Source: Pictodentalium vernedei (taxonomy: Eukaryota > Mollusca > Scaphopoda > Dentaliida > Dentaliidae). Taken from it: a stretch of 64,000 nucleotides of DNA. The position numbers were made by a program, and so were the translations under genes. The stretch spans positions 178,338,596-178,402,595 of the forward strand of contig CM062288.1 of NCBI GenBank assembly GCA_031216915.1, read 5' to 3'. Numbering within the stretch: the first letter of the stretch is position 1; each line of letters opens with the position of its first letter. The notes below the pieces were generated by a model that had not been told where the DNA came from, made no database searches, and was given only the letters and a program-made list of their open reading frames with translations. Shown here in pieces: positions 31,376 through 43,432 of this stretch.

Positions 31376-32338
31376 ATTTTTATACGCCCGTTTGAAAAAC
31401 GGGATGTATTATAGTATGGCGTTGTCCGTCCGTCTGTCCGTCCATCCATCCGTCCGTCCGTCCGTTTGGTTTCCGAACAATAACTTTAGTATTTGTTTTT
31501 CGATCGGCTACAAATGTGGTATGTGGTTTAATCACAACAAAATACAGGTCAAGTTTGAATATGGGGTCGGTCCGAACATTTTTCGCCTGAATTATGGCCC
31601 CAGTTGGACTTAGAATTTGTCAAATATTTGGTTTCCGGATGATAACTTTAGTATTTGTTTTCCGATCGGCTCCAAATGTGGTATGTGGTTTAATCACAAC
31701 AAAATACAGGTCAAGTTTGAATATGGGGTCGGTCCGAACATTTTTCGCCTGAATTATGGCCCCTGTTGGACTTAGAATTCGTCAAATATTTGGTTTCCGG
31801 ATGATAACTTTAGTATTTGTTTTCCGATTGGCTCCAAATTTGGTATGTGGTTTAATCACAACAAAATACAGGTCAGGTTTTAATATGGGGTCGGTCTGAA
31901 CATTTTTTGCCTGAATTATGGCCCCTGTTGGACTTAGAATTCGTCAAATATTTGGTTTCCGGATGATAACTTTAGTATTTGTTTTCCGATCGGCTCCAAA
32001 CTTGGTATGTGGTTTAATCACAACAAAATACAGGTCAAGTTCGAATATGGGGTCAGTCTGAACAATTTTTGCCTGAATTATGGCCCCTGTTGGACTTAGA
32101 ATTCTTCATCAAATATTTGGTTTCCGGATGATAACTTTAGTATTTGTTTTTCGATTGGCCTCAAACTTGTTAGTCTTTTTCTCAAATGACTGAAAAATTT
32201 AGTCATTTCACAAAATCACTATATATATATATGCCAGTATAAATTTCTCGCACTCTAAAAAAATTGCAAATGTGTTAAAATGGTACAATTTGAACAGTTC
32301 ACGGGCGTATAATGCAATGCCCAGCGGTGCTCTTGTTT
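31376..32338. mobile_element. Minisatellite element family 3 (TATACGCCCGTTTG...)
   Basis: T-tract, then a terminal hairpin at 31382-31409 (ATAC-g-CCCGTTT / AAACGGG-at-GTAT), then a (GTCC)n-type tract at 31424-31467. Five ~162-bp units follow (anchors GATAACTTTAGTATTTG at about 31479, 31643, 31803, 31963 and 32128). The end is ACGGGCGTATAATGCA...GTGCTCTTGTTT. The end sequences are familiar from bivalve genomes. No coding capacity. Confidence 0.85.
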
Positions 32339-32424
32339 AATCTTTTAAACATCAAGTGACAGATTATCACATTTCTCATCCCCAAAACACTGAAGAACAG
32401 AGATTTGATGTTTATAAAAACATT

Positions 32425-32692
32425 AGGCTGCAAGCTGAGAGGTCCTCGATTCGAATCCAACCTGTGGCAACCGCATTGTGTCCTTGGGCAAGACACTTCA
32501 CCCCCACTGTTGGGGCTCGGTGGCGTTGTGTACTAAGGCCTACTGCACGTCGATGGTGCATTTGTCTGCAACCAATGCTAACCCCGCTTATGTGGAGTTA
32601 CGATGTTGGGGAGCTGGCAGCTGGTCGTCGTTGCTTGGTGGTTCTCTCTGGGTACACCCGCTTCCTCCATCCGTCATGATATGACCTTGGCT
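32425..32692 (+). mobile_element. tRNA-type SINE, copy 3 (5'-truncated)
   Basis: B-box GAGGTCCTCGATTCGAATCC is intact (32439-32458), but the A-box part is missing. Core GCATTGTGTCCTTGGGCAAG and later blocks (GATGTTGGGGAGCTGGCAGC, TGGTGGTTCTCTCTGGGTAC) match copy 2. The tail differs: CATGATATGACCTTGGCTGTCA. Confidence 0.85.
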
Positions 32693-32763
32693 GTCATTTC
32701 ATATATTATATAAAACAAGGTGGATGTATAAGATATAGATTGATTTTTCATTTTTTATTTCAG

Positions 32764-32942
32764 ACATGAGTACAATATTGTGATTAATGTCTTTTTTGGC
32801 ACCTGGAGAAGGCTGCAATGCAGTCGCTTCTAATGCTGCCCTTCAGGAGAGGAAAGAGAGTGCAACGTCTATGATTAGAAATAGACGAAGAAGTACATTT
32901 GGAACTGTACTGGTGACAACGGAAACAATGAAAGAAAAACAG
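32764..32942 (+). CDS. Host gene, first coding exon (probable axonemal dynein heavy chain, DNAH5/8-like)
   Basis: A strong 3' splice site (TTTTTTATTTCAG ending at 32763) and a 5' splice site (CAG|GTAATT at 32943) bound a 179-nt exon. 23 nt of 5'UTR include an in-frame TGA at 32781-32783, followed by ATG at 32787 and 52 codons ending exactly at the donor (phase 0). The peptide begins MSFLAPGEGCNAVASN and ends in a charged run with RNRRRSTFGTVLVTTETMKE. It is too short for ordinary ORF lists. Read together with the exon at 56809, the pattern (short basic N-terminus, then K/E/A-rich helix) resembles outer-arm axonemal dynein heavy chains of the DNAH5/DNAH8 type. That family call is from memory and uncertain. 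The exon itself is better supported. An upstream non-coding exon must exist outside what I can identify. Confidence 0.65.
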
Positions 32943-33548
32943 GTAATTTTTAACCAGAAATAAAATCTTATCAATAAATCAACTTTTTACAAATAAAGTT
33001 CCCAGTCTCATATTTGGGCTATGAATGAGAACCCAAATTAACAGTGCGTTTTAATATGGGAAAATTTTTGGAATCAGTAAAACACAAGGAAAATTTCTTT
33101 CTTTCTTCTTACTCTTTATCTGACATGAAGTACACAAATATTTTTTTAGCCTAAAAATTTTCATTTTTTGACTCCAAAGCAGCTTCTGACCTCACTGAAA
33201 TGAGTTTGGCGAGTTTGTTCCAGTAAGGGGCCATAGGCTTTATTTTGGAGCAAATATTGAATGCACAATAAAATTTAAATTGCAATTATTGTTAATAATG
33301 CTGGCTGTATATGGTTGCTATGTTAGATAAAGAGTTAAAAGCAGGGTTTATACGTGTGCATGAAATCTTTGAAAGGACTTCATGCTTTTGAAATACAGCA
33401 TTTTTCACATGCGTAACAAAGGGGGGTATATTGGAATCAGCTTGTCCGGCTGTCCTTTTGTTCACAGTTTTTGTCAGTCATTTATGAGTGAATATTTTTT
33501 TAATTTGGCACCACTAGGAAAACCTATGCGATTTTGAGATTGAACAGA
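32943..33548. other. Intron sequence without recognisable feature
   Basis: Unique-looking AT-rich DNA following the exon donor. No repeats identified. Confidence 0.4.
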
Positions 33549-33600
33549 TACTCCTGCTTCCTCCATCCGTCACGATATGACCTTGGCTGTCACTTCATCT
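33549..33600 (+). mobile_element. SINE 3' tail fragment
   Basis: GCTTCCTCCATCCGTCACGA TATGACCTTGGCTGTCA matches the end of SINE copy 3 (32668-32696). No head is present. Confidence 0.7.
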
Positions 33601-33703
33601 TGCATCGATTTTAATCATGCTAGAATTATTGCACTTTTGGGCTTAGAATCTGTCATCCGTGGACACGACATTGTGCAAGATTATATTTCAATATTTCCCG
33701 GTC

Positions 33704-34990
33704 TTTTTAGCTCACCTAAGCAACGCTCATGGGGAGTGTTAGTAAGCTCTTTCCATCTATAAGTCATCTATCCATCCGACCGGCATCCATTCTGTGTTAA
33801 CTTTACATTTTCTACTTCTCAGAAACTGCTGGACAAAATTTAACCAAATTTCATATGCATGTTCCTTGTTTGTCACTTCCCCCCCCCCCCCCACCCCACC
33901 CCCCCAGGAGATAGAGACGGGGGCCCTTTCATAATGGTGGTTGCCTTTAAAAAGGGAGCAAATTCAGTGTTGTTACCGTGCACAGCATAAGGGTTTCACG
34001 TAGTACATACGCCATAAATTAAATGAAGGTATAGCCTATAGGGTCGATTCTAAAAGTACGACTCTGTAGATTTGTTCATTACATGTTTTAAGTTTCATCC
34101 CCCACCATCCATGATACACACATGCATGCCCAACATGTGTGACTTGAGAGGCACCATGTATGGATATTGTTCATTTCTTCCCTATCAGTTACAATGATGT
34201 AGCGTTCACTAAAAAGAATAATACATAGACTACAAAGAGTACGTCGTGTGGAAGTGAGAGTTTGAAATTATGTGTATTTGGTACACTGTGACTGTGCAAC
34301 AGTCACACAGGTAAACATATCAATACATACACAACCTGGCACATATAACAGATAACCATAAGTGCTACGCCAACATAGCCAATCCTGAATTTAGTTCATA
34401 AAATTAACATTTATGACACTTGTGATATTTACCAGTTGTTAAATGTTGAATAGAACCAAATCAGGATTGACTACGTCTTTGTTAAGACATATACTTACTT
34501 ACCCTATAACTCTCGCTCTCCCTCTCCCTTTCCCTCTTTCTTCCAGCTTAGGGACATCCTTCAAGATGGGGGGGGGGGGGGGGGGGCAAATCTCCCCCCC
34601 ACCCCACAATGCAGGCCCTGTGGGCCCATCTCCTACGCCACTGGGGGGGGGGGGGGGGAGGGCTGGGACAAATTCTAGGGGGGGCCCTTCTCTCCCCCAC
34701 CCCACAATGCAGGCCCTGCGGGCCCATCTCCTACGCCATGCGGGGGGGGGGGGGGGGGGAGGGGGGAGGGCTGGGACAAATTCATATTCATTCAGATCAT
34801 GTTCATGTGTCCATATTGTGTTTCTTATGCAATTTCAAATTTTTTAACTTGGTGCAATATGAGGAATAGTCTTTGAAAATCTTCTTCAGACCCACCTTTC
34901 TGAATCTTTTGCTATTTGGTATGCAGCATCCTTAAGAGGGTCAGATTCAAATTTGTTAAAATCAAGACTGGGTTTATATTGGGTTTGACA
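33704..34990. mobile_element. Minisatellite element family 1, copy c (degenerate, possibly composite)
   Basis: TTTTTAGCTCACCT at 33704-33717, followed by TCCATCTATAAG...CATCCGACC, starts like copies a and b. Only one recognisable ~170-bp unit remains (about 34850-34990: GGTGCAATATGAGGAATAG, ATCTTCTTCAGA, ATTTGGTATGCAGCATCCTT). Intervening sequence is unrelated. Two ~85-130-bp units built on G-tracts (34568-34586, 34643-34658, 34742-34759) share CCCCCACCCCACAATGCAGG and GGGCTGGGACAAATTC. The long frame through them is a repeat artefact. Confidence 0.6.
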
Positions 34991-35592
34991 CAGTTTATCA
35001 AAAGCCAGAATCTGAAAAAACTTTAAAACAAGGTTTTTTTTGCCTCATTGGATTGTTGAATTGATATTATTGATTGTTCGATTGGTATTTAACTGACTAT
35101 AATCTGAAGAAAATCATTTATACATCAGAGAAATTCTTTCCTTAAATTACATGTGACCTTAGAGGTCATGAATTTGTGCTCTTACAATTTCACCAAAATT
35201 TTTGATTTGGAGATTCTGAGATAAAGAGAAAAATATACTCAGCTGAAAACAGGGATATATAGCGTACAATGGTGTGGTAAGGAAGAGAGTTTGATTCGGA
35301 AGTGGCATAGCAGCATCCCGATTCACCTAAATATTTCTGGTAATTGCATTTCATGGTGATCAAGTTGGGATAGGTGCCTTGTAGCCCTATGACCCTTAGA
35401 AATGGTACCCATGCTGATAAATTGTCCAGAAGAATCAGTCGGGAGTATAATGGTTAATTAGGAAGCAGTCAGCAACGATACAATTATTTGTGTGGAGATG
35501 GAATGGCACTTCCGTGAGATGGGGTTCCATTGAAGTATCAGTCAAGACAGTTATGCCCTTGTTCAGGTGTGGGATGAAGCGGTTAAATGGTT
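34991..35592. other. Intron sequence, nothing recognised
   Basis: AT-rich. No ORF or repeat structure that I can support. Confidence 0.4.
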
Positions 35593-35986
35593 ACTCTTGT
35601 GTTCCAAATAAAAATACAGGTGGGAATAAAAGTAAGGGGTGGAACATTTATCAAAATTAAATAAAAGTACAGACCCAAATAATAGTACAGGGCGGAAATC
35701 CATTGAGTGGGTGGGGGAGTAATACTCGATAATTTTATCTAAAAGCCAACTTATTTTCCAGTATTGCAGTTCGTTTTATTAAAGAAAACTAATAAGAATT
35801 TTGGCATTATGATTACAACAATGAATACACTGTGCTGAAAAAAAGACTATCACACAATCTTTTGAAGATTTACTAATTTGAAAATCTCCTCCCTGTTGGA
35901 AGAGCAATTTTAATAAACTTACAGGCCTAAATAAGGGGCATGCAAGGTTGGAAAAATTCATGTACGTTTATGAAGAACACAGGAGT
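35593..35986. mobile_element. 394-bp MITE, copy 2 (inverted relative to copy 1)
   Basis: Starts ACTCTTGTGTTCCAAATAAA and ends ...GAAGAACACAGGAGT. Near the left end the AATAAAAGTAC-type motif recurs four times (35607-35684). It matches the reverse complement of 16355-16770 across the interior. Flanks ATGGTT and ATGGGT may be a degraded target duplication. Confidence 0.78.
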
Positions 35987-36599
35987 ATGGGTCCATGGTC
36001 GCTGTTTTGTTGGTAGATGCAGCGTAGGAGTCCTGTGTGCTCTTGGTGAGACACAATATAACCTACGTATAGGAAATCACACAGCAGGGCCTTGGAGCCA
36101 ATGCACTTGGAGGTACAAGTTCAAAAGTGGCTAAGTTTGTGATCATTGGAATGGAGCCCACTGCTGATTGATGCCTGTAATTACCAAACACTAGGAACAG
36201 ATCAGTGTTTGAGAACTATATTTGTACAATCCAGGACCTGGTGGTCCAAGGATTACAAGTTGTGGTGCTTGTGTGCAGTGCAATACATTGGTGGTAATCA
36301 GTGGAATGAGACACCTGGCCTCTTAATGTTTATGCTTTCCAATCACGGGTAGCAGGTAATTGTTTGGACAGTTACTAGTACTGGTATGCACTCATGGACA
36401 TGGAGGTCCAAGGACTGTAAATTGTGATACTTGGTGTATGAGGTGATAAATTTTAGGAAATAGTGGTAGCATAGCCAGAGAAATTGGTGGACATGGGCTG
36501 AATAATGGATGGTACCCAACTGTCCTCTTCCATCCATTTCCTGTCCAGGTCTGAAATCATCACAAGTGGTGACTCCGCAGACAGAGAGACATGCAGTCT
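35987..36599. other. Intron sequence with weak internal similarity
   Basis: Phrases such as GGTCCAAGGA...TACAAGTTGTG recur loosely (36242 and 36408 areas), suggesting very old tandem sequence. No gene seen. Confidence 0.35.
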
Positions 36600-36930
36600 G
36601 TGGTGGCCTAGAGGGCATGTTTCCCTTCGTATGGAAAAAGCTCCACTGTTTGGAGCTCTAGCAGGCATGGTGCCCCTAGTTGGAATGAGCTATACCTCTG
36701 CAGGAAAGAGCTGTGCATTTTATGCTGCAGCATGAGAGGTCTTTTGATCTTAGTAGGAAAAGGCTATATTTTGTTTTTTGTGTGATAACTAACAAACCTG
36801 GTCTATCCTGGTAGGACAAAACTATGCTTTCTGTGGTGACCCAGAAAGCTTACTGCTCTAGGTAGGAAAGAGCTGTGTCATGTATGATAGACTTGCATGA
36901 ATGTTGTTCCTTGTAGGACAGAAATATGCC
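36600..36930. repeat. Degenerate ~75-80 bp tandem repeat
   Basis: GTAGGAAAGAGCTGTG-like blocks recur at about 36700, 36752, 36812, 36860 and 36915. Highly diverged. Confidence 0.45.
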
Positions 36931-37914
36931 ACTGGTGTTAATGGCGCGATGCTGTTGGTCAGCATGTTTTATTTTAATCGCATTGTCTTATGAATTGAAT
37001 AGCTTCAAAAATGGAAAGTTTTTTTGTTTGGACAGTTTTGGAATAAACTTCAATTATTTATCCAGTACATTTTTTCATGATAACTGAGTGGAAAGACCGG
37101 TAATGTGCTCCTTGGCAACCATATCAGTCAATGTGGTAAAATTATGATGAAGGTCTAAGTCAGTGATTTTGAATAGGTCTATTCTGTACATTGTGATGTG
37201 TGTCTGCTTCCAGAAACATTAGAGCTTGGAATCTTTTGAGCAGAAGTCTACATTGCATTGATGGACACAATGTCTTTTGGTGGAGTTATTGTTTATAATG
37301 TCACAGGAAGTGATGGAATGAATGAAAGCTAAAATTATATAAAATTAAATGTCAATTTGGACCATGTAAATTAATTAAAAAAAACCCAACTTTTCGTAAT
37401 GGCACACAAGTACAGGTACCCTAGAAATGAGGGACCAAAATGCAGATATACTCTTATAGAGTTGCATTCTCAAAGGTGATAATGAATAACAGTCATTATG
37501 ATGATCCAGCCCTGAAAAATACTGGAGAAATGATCTAAAGTTGGTAAATACTGGAAATATACTCAAATTGTAATTTTTGCTACCCGTGCAATAATTTACC
37601 ACCCCCAAACAAACTCTTACCAATGTGTTAAACTGAAGTTGTTTGGCATAGATAATGCATGGTTTTTGCCATCACAGAGGTGGCTTCTTCAATTTCTATG
37701 TGGATTTTGAAGACCTGTTCTGCAACTTCTGTTCTGCAACTTCTGAAATATGGTATATGCATTTGTTATCACTAGTTTAAGTAGTTGTATAGTCAAGAGC
37801 TTTTAATACGGTACTGGAAAATTCTCAATGGACACTGGAAATGTACTGGAAAAGTACTGGAATTTCAACCCAGTTTGAGTTTGATGAAGTTGGTGCATGG
37901 ATGGGCATGTGGGT
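36931..37914. other. Intron sequence, nothing recognised
   Basis: No coding signature or clear repeat over about 1 kb. Confidence 0.4.
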
Positions 37915-38386
37915 GTCCCCTTTCTCTTTAGTGTGATAACTTGAACAAATATCAATAGATTTGGTCAATATTTGGTATGTGAGACATTCTTTATAATAAC
38001 AATGTTTTGAATAAGTTCCAAGTTAATATTTGCCTGTTTTCAGCTTGTTAGCATGATAACTTGAACAATTGTCAGTGGATTTGGACAATATTTTTTATGT
38101 GAGATTACCTTAACAATGTCTTGGAATGACTTTGAAAGCTGGTGCATTTTGGCTATACTGAGCGCAGTTATGGCCCAAAATTAGTTAATTTTTGTCTGTT
38201 TGAAGCTTGTTAGCGTGTTAACTTGAAGAAATATCAAAGGATTTGGTCAATATTTGGTATGTGAGACTTTCTTAACAATGTCTTGAATGAGTTCAAATAC
38301 TGATACGGTCCGGCCATACTGAGCAGAGTTATAACCCTTAATTACTTAATTTTTGCCTGTTTTCAGCTTGTTACTGTTGTGTTTCA
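37915..38386. repeat. ~165-bp tandem repeat, three units
   Basis: GATAACTTGAACAAATATCA, TTGGTCAATATTTGGTATGT, TTAACAATGTCTTGAATGA and TTTGCCTGTTTTCAGCTTGTTA recur at about 37927, 38055 and 38217. It looks like the body of another minisatellite element whose hairpin end is not present. It is cut at 38387. Confidence 0.7.
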
Positions 38387-38612
38387 AATAATGGTAGGGT
38401 GCTGAATAATAGTAGGGGGTGAACATTTTTGCCAAAATAAATAATAGTAGGGTGTAGAACATTGTATTATAAGGTGTGATATTTATGAATATCCACCCAT
38501 GAAATCAGTCATACAGGCATACACTGAATATATTAGTCCAGGATGTTCAGAAAACTTCAGTTGGATGAATCTACCATTAAACCAATTAAGAGGCATAACT
38601 TCTAAAAAACTT
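38387..38612. mobile_element. Partial MITE related to the 416-bp family
   Basis: GTTGTGTTTCAAATAATGGTAGGG...AATAATAGTAGGGGGTGAAC...CCAAAATAAATAATAGTAGGG has the same layout as the left end of 35593-35986, with TAGTAGGG in place of AAGTACAG. Its other end is not found. The DIRS-3 insertion at 38613 truncates it. Confidence 0.55.
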
Positions 38613-39656
38613 CATATTTTTATACTAAAACCAATGGCCCAGACTTAGCTGGTGCAACCTCAATATTATTAAGGGCCAAACACAAATTTTGAAACCCCCA
38701 ATCCCCAAAATTTGCATACGATACCAAAAATTAAAAGTCATATCTGGCCCTCCACACTTTTAGTACTTGCGTATGCGCAGTACCCAGGAAGAGGCCGGAA
38801 TTGGCACAAATATCATTCTTTTGTCAGTAAACATTTGAACTGACATCTGTGCAATAAATTCTCATTTTTGGAAGATGCCAGACACAAATCAATGATGCTT
38901 TTCATGGAATCAACAGTGTAGCAGGATGCTGGAAGTGAATAATGGTGGTTTTGAATGTTCAGGGCTGTAACTTAATAATTTTTATGAAAATTATTCATGT
39001 TCCCCAATTTTGACTCCACTGTTGTTTGTTAGTATTACTTCCCTTCCCTCTCTTGAACCCTCCTGTTATACTCCCAAGCTCTTTCGGCTTTTTTATTAAA
39101 GAATTTTTTATTAAATTCTTGGGAGATTAACTTGTAAAATGGAATAGGTATTCCATTTATCCCCTTTGTTTACTTCCTGTTCATTACTGTTCAGGACGTT
39201 TTGTATTCTTGCATCTTCTACCAGATGCAGTGCTTTTTCTTCATATGAAGATCTAGCTTTGCATCAGGTGGTCATTGATCGGTTACTTACTTTGGGCTTT
39301 TGTTGTGCTTGTTGTTGGTTAGTTTCCGGTTTTTCCTCTTGACATTGTTGTCTGTTCAATAACGTTTTGGATTTGTATTAATTCAGTTTTTAGTTAAATA
39401 CTATTATTGTTTTTTCCTTTAGGATACATATTATATCTTATTCCCGTAGTTTAGCTTTAGTTAGGTAGTGCTTGGCCACACTTAGGCTCTATCAGGATGC
39501 CCTTAGGCTCATGAGGTTCCCTTGGGGCACTTAGGCTTCATTCCAAATTTTTCGGAATTTTTTTTTTTTTTTAATTTATTTCGAAAATTTTTGTTATTGT
39601 CTATGTTATGTATCCTTGTGATGTTTATTCTGTATTATTGGAAGTGCAGCGAAGAT
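38613..39656 (+). mobile_element. DIRS-3 left part: ITR and 5' leader (outer element of the nest)
   Basis: ATATTTTTATACTA...CAATGGCCCAGACTTAGCTGG through about 38830 is a diverged copy of the DIRS-2/DIRS-4 ITR. The leader follows, with CCAGACACAAATCAATGATG, TTCAGGGCTGTAACTT, GCTTTGCATCAGGTGG and TTAGGCTCTATCAGGATGCC, all alignable with DIRS-4 (59760-60480). It stops abruptly at the left end of DIRS-2 and resumes at 49886. Confidence 0.85.
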
Positions 39657-39862
39657 ATGATATTTTTATACTGTACCAATGACCCAGGCATAGCTGGTGC
39701 TAATTCTCAAAATCTAGGGCCAAACACAAATTTTGCCCCCCAATCCCCAAAATTTGCATCTAAAACCGAAAAAATCATGTCCTAAATGGTCCTCCATACT
39801 TTTCCTCCACTGCGCATGCGCAGTGTCAAGGAGGTCTCGAAATTGGCGCCAATTATCATTCT
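39657..39862. repeat. Left ITR of DIRS-2
   Basis: ATTCTCAAAATCTAGGGCCA...TTCCTCCACTGCGCATGCG... is inverted at 49657-49885 with only a few differences. It contains an 18-bp perfect palindrome, CACTGCGCATGCGCAGTG, at 39808-39825. Confidence 0.92.
39808..39825. promoter_or_regulatory. Palindromic NRF1-type motif in DIRS-2 ITR
   Basis: TGCGCATGCGCA inside the palindrome equals the consensus for the NRF1 transcription factor family (YGCGCAYGCGCR). It is repeated in the right ITR at 49696-49713. A half site (ATGCGCAGT) is kept in DIRS-3 (about 38777) and DIRS-4 (about 59657). Promoter function is inference. Confidence 0.4.
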
Positions 39863-40365
39863 TTGTTTGGCCCTTCATCAGTTCACATCTGACTGATATT
39901 TGTGCTTGTAAATCTCAGTTTAAATGATGCCAGACACATAAATATTAGAGAAATGGTGGATCTAAAGAGGAATTAGAAGGAGGAGAGGAAAAATGAGTGG
40001 CAGGAAATAATCAGGGCTGTAACTTAAAATTTTTTTTATGAAATTATGTTATGTTGCCTAATTTCAAGTCATGGGCCTGTTGTTGTCATTCTTGCTATAA
40101 AGTTACACTGCTTGTTCAGTGTTTCCTCTCTCCCTTTCCTTTAAGTCCCCCCTTGCTATTCTCCCATGCTTTTGGCATATTTTCTGTAATATTATTACTA
40201 AAATTTCTTGGGAGTTTTAGCTGGGTAACAGAATGAATTCTGTTCTTTTCCCCATGTTTACGTCCTCACCCATTGGTGTTTAGGCGTTGTGTTCTGCATC
40301 TACCATCTGATGTTCTGCAGTTTCTTCCCTGGAAGTCTCTGTTTTGCATCAGATAGTGTTGTTAT

Positions 40366-43300
40366 TATACCCCCGCTTCGAAGAAGTGGGGGCTATATAG
40401 GAATCACCCTGTACGTCCGTCCGTCCGTCCGTCCGTCCGTCCGTCCGTCCGTCCGTACGTCTTTCCGGACATGACATTCTTGTGTGCGCAACTCCTCCTA
40501 CATTTATGAATCAATTTGGACAAAACTTTTCAGACATCATCACTACTAAGTGAACATGCGCATATTCCAAGATTTTTGATCTGCGACAATTTTAACCAGG
40601 TTTTCTCCCTTTGACTTAGATTTATTGTGTCTTTCCATCCGAACAAATTCTTGTGTGCGCAACTCCTCCTACATTAATGAACCGATTTTGATGAAACCTT
40701 TCAAACATCATCTCTACTAAGTGAACATGTGCATATTCCAAACTTTTTAATCTGCGACAATTTTAACCAGGTTATCTCTCTTGAACTTTGATTTAATATG
40801 GGTTTCTACATGAAATTCTTGTGTGCGCAACTCCTCCTACATTTATCAATCAATTTGGACAAAACTTTTCAGACATCATCACTACTAATTGAACATGCGC
40901 ATATTCCAAGATTTTTGATCTGTGACAATTTTAACCAGGTTATCTCCCTTTGACTTAGATTTATTATGTTTTTCCGTTCGAACAAATTCTTGTGTGCGCA
41001 ACTCCTCCTACATTAATGAACCGATTTTGATGAAACCTTTCAAACATCATCTCTACTAAGTGAACATGTGCATATTCCAAACTTTTTGATCTGCGACAAT
41101 TTTAACCAGGTTATCTCTCTTGAACTTTGATTTAATATGGGTTTCGGCATGAAATTCTTGTGTGCACAACTCCTCCTACATTTATCAATCAATTTGGACG
41201 AAAGTTTGCAGACATCATCACTACTAAGTGAACATGCGCATATTCCAAAATTTTTGAGCTGTGGCAATTTTAACTAGGTTATCTCCCTTTAACTTAGATT
41301 TATTCTGGGTTTCTACATGAAATTCTTGTGCGTGCAACTCCTCCTACATTTATCAATCAATTTGGACAAAACTTTTCAGACATCATCACTACTAAGTGAA
41401 CATGCGCATATTCCAAGATTTTTGATCTGCGACAATTTTAACCAGGTTTTCTCCCTTTGACTTAGATTTATTGTGTCTTTCCATCCGAACAAATTCTTGT
41501 GTGCGTAACTCCTCCTACATTAATGAACCGATTTTGATGAAACCTTTCAAACATCATCTCTACTAAGTGAACATGTGCATATTCCAAACTTTTTAATCTG
41601 CGACAATTTTAACCAGGTTATCTCTCTTGAACTTTGATTTAATATGGGTTTCTACATGAAATTCTTGTGTGCGCAACTCCTCCTACATTTATCAATCAAT
41701 TTGGACAAAACTTTTCAGACATCATCACTACTAATTGAACATGCGCATATTCCAAGATTTTTGATCTGTGACAATTTTAACCAGGTTATCTCCCTTTGAC
41801 TTAGATTTATTATGTTTTTCCGTTCAAACAAATTCTTGTGTGTGCAACTCCTCCTACATTAATGAACCGATTTTGATGAAACCTTTCAAACATCATCTCT
41901 ACTAAGTGAACATGTGCATATTCCAAACTTTTTGATCTGCGACAATTTTAACCAGGTTATCTCTCTTGAACTTTGATTTAATATGGGTTTCGGCATGAAA
42001 TTCTTGTGTGCACAACTCCTCCTACATTTATCAATCAATTTGGACGAAAGTTTACAGACATCATCACTACTAAGTGAACATGCGCATATTCCAAAATTTT
42101 TGAGCTGTGGCAATTTTAACTAGGTTATCTCCCTTTAACTTAGATTTATTATGGGTTTCTACATGAAATTCTTGTGCGTGCAACTCCTCCTACATTTATC
42201 AATCAATTTGGACAAAATTTTTCAGACATCATCACTACTAAGTGAACATGCGCATATTCCAAGATTTTTGATCTGCGACAATTTTAACCAGGTTTTCTCC
42301 CTTTGACTTAGATTTATTGTGTCTTTCCATCCGAACAAATTCTTGTGTGCGCAACTCCTCCTACATTAATGAACCGATTTTGATGAAACCTTTCAAACAT
42401 CATCTCTACTAAGTGAACATGTGCATATTCCAAACTTTTTAATCTGCGACAATTTTAACCAGGTTATCTCTCTTGAACTTTGATTTAATATGGGTTTCTA
42501 CATGAAATTCTTGTGTGCGCAACTCCTCCTACATTTATCAATCAATTTGGACAAAACTTTTCAGACATCATCACTACTAATTGAACATGCGCATATTCCA
42601 AGATTTTTGATCTGTGACAATTTTAACCAGGTTATCTCCCTTTGACTTAGATTTATTATGTTTTTCCGTTCAAACAAATTCTTGTGTGCGCAACTCCTCC
42701 TACATTAATGAACCGATTTTGATGAACCCTTTCAAACATCATCTCTACTAAGTGAACATGTGCATATTCCAAACTTTTTGATCTGCGACAATTTTAACCA
42801 GGTTATCTCTCTTGAACTTTGATTTAATATGGGTTTCTGCATGAAATTCTTGTGTGCGCAACTCCTCCTACATTTATCAATCAATTTGGACAAAAGTTTA
42901 CAGACATCATCACTACTAAGTAAACATGCGCATATTCCAAAATTTTTGAGCTGTGGCAATTTTAACTAGGTTATCTCCCTTTAACCTAGATTTATTATGG
43001 GTTTCTACATGAAATTCTTGTGCGTGCAACTCCTCCTACATTTATCAATCAATTTTGACGAAACCTTTCAAACATTATCACAACTAAGTGAACATATGCA
43101 TATTCCCAAATTTTTGATCTGCGACAATTTTAACCAGGTTATCTCCCTTTAACTTGGATTTATTATGGGTTTTCAAATGGGATTCTTGTGTGTGCAACTC
43201 CTCCTACATTAATGAACCGATTTTGCATACATGTTGCACATTGTAAATGTGTTTTTCCAAATGTAAACCATATATGTGTGGGCTCTTTAAGTATTCAGTG

Positions 43301-43432
43301 CTGTTCTGTGGAAGGCCACATGCAAATACAAATTTCAACAACAAAAAATGATCTTTATGTATACATTTCCTTATGGCCTTCGCCTACATGATCAGAAGTG
43401 CATTCCTCTAAAAACCCAAAGCGGGGGTATTA
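40366..43432. mobile_element. Minisatellite element family 4 (TATACCCCCGCTTC...) inserted in DIRS-2 leader
   Basis: Starts with a hairpin at 40366-40397 (TATACCCCCGCTTC-GAA-GAAGTGGGGGCTATA). A (CGTC)n tract lies at 40413-40456, then ~169-bp units to about 43220. It ends ...AAAGCGGGGGTATTAAT. DIRS-2 leader sequence is interrupted on both sides (GCATCAGATAGT on the left, GGTAACTGATTTCGGGCC on the right, compared with DIRS-3 and DIRS-4). I know this family as a common bivalve repeat. Confidence 0.85.
40470..43220. repeat. 846-bp higher-order repeat of five ~169-bp monomers
   Basis: Monomers share ATTCTTGTGTGCGCAACTCC, CTACTAAGTGAACATG and GACAATTTTAACCAGGTTAT. Distinct monomer types recur in fixed order: identical landmark positions at 41040, 41886 and 42732 are spaced exactly 846 bp, and the CCATCCGAACAAATTC type recurs at the same period. 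Copies of the 846-bp block are far more alike than neighbouring monomers, the definition of a higher-order repeat. Minus-strand 75-codon frames here are artefacts. Confidence 0.88.

Noticed and set aside
34443..34847. 134-codon Gly/Pro-rich ORF
   Set aside because: Produced by G-tracts and their duplicated flanks.
41040..42959. Three nearly identical 75-codon minus-strand ORFs
   Set aside because: They repeat at 846 bp because of the higher-order repeat. No start context or motif.
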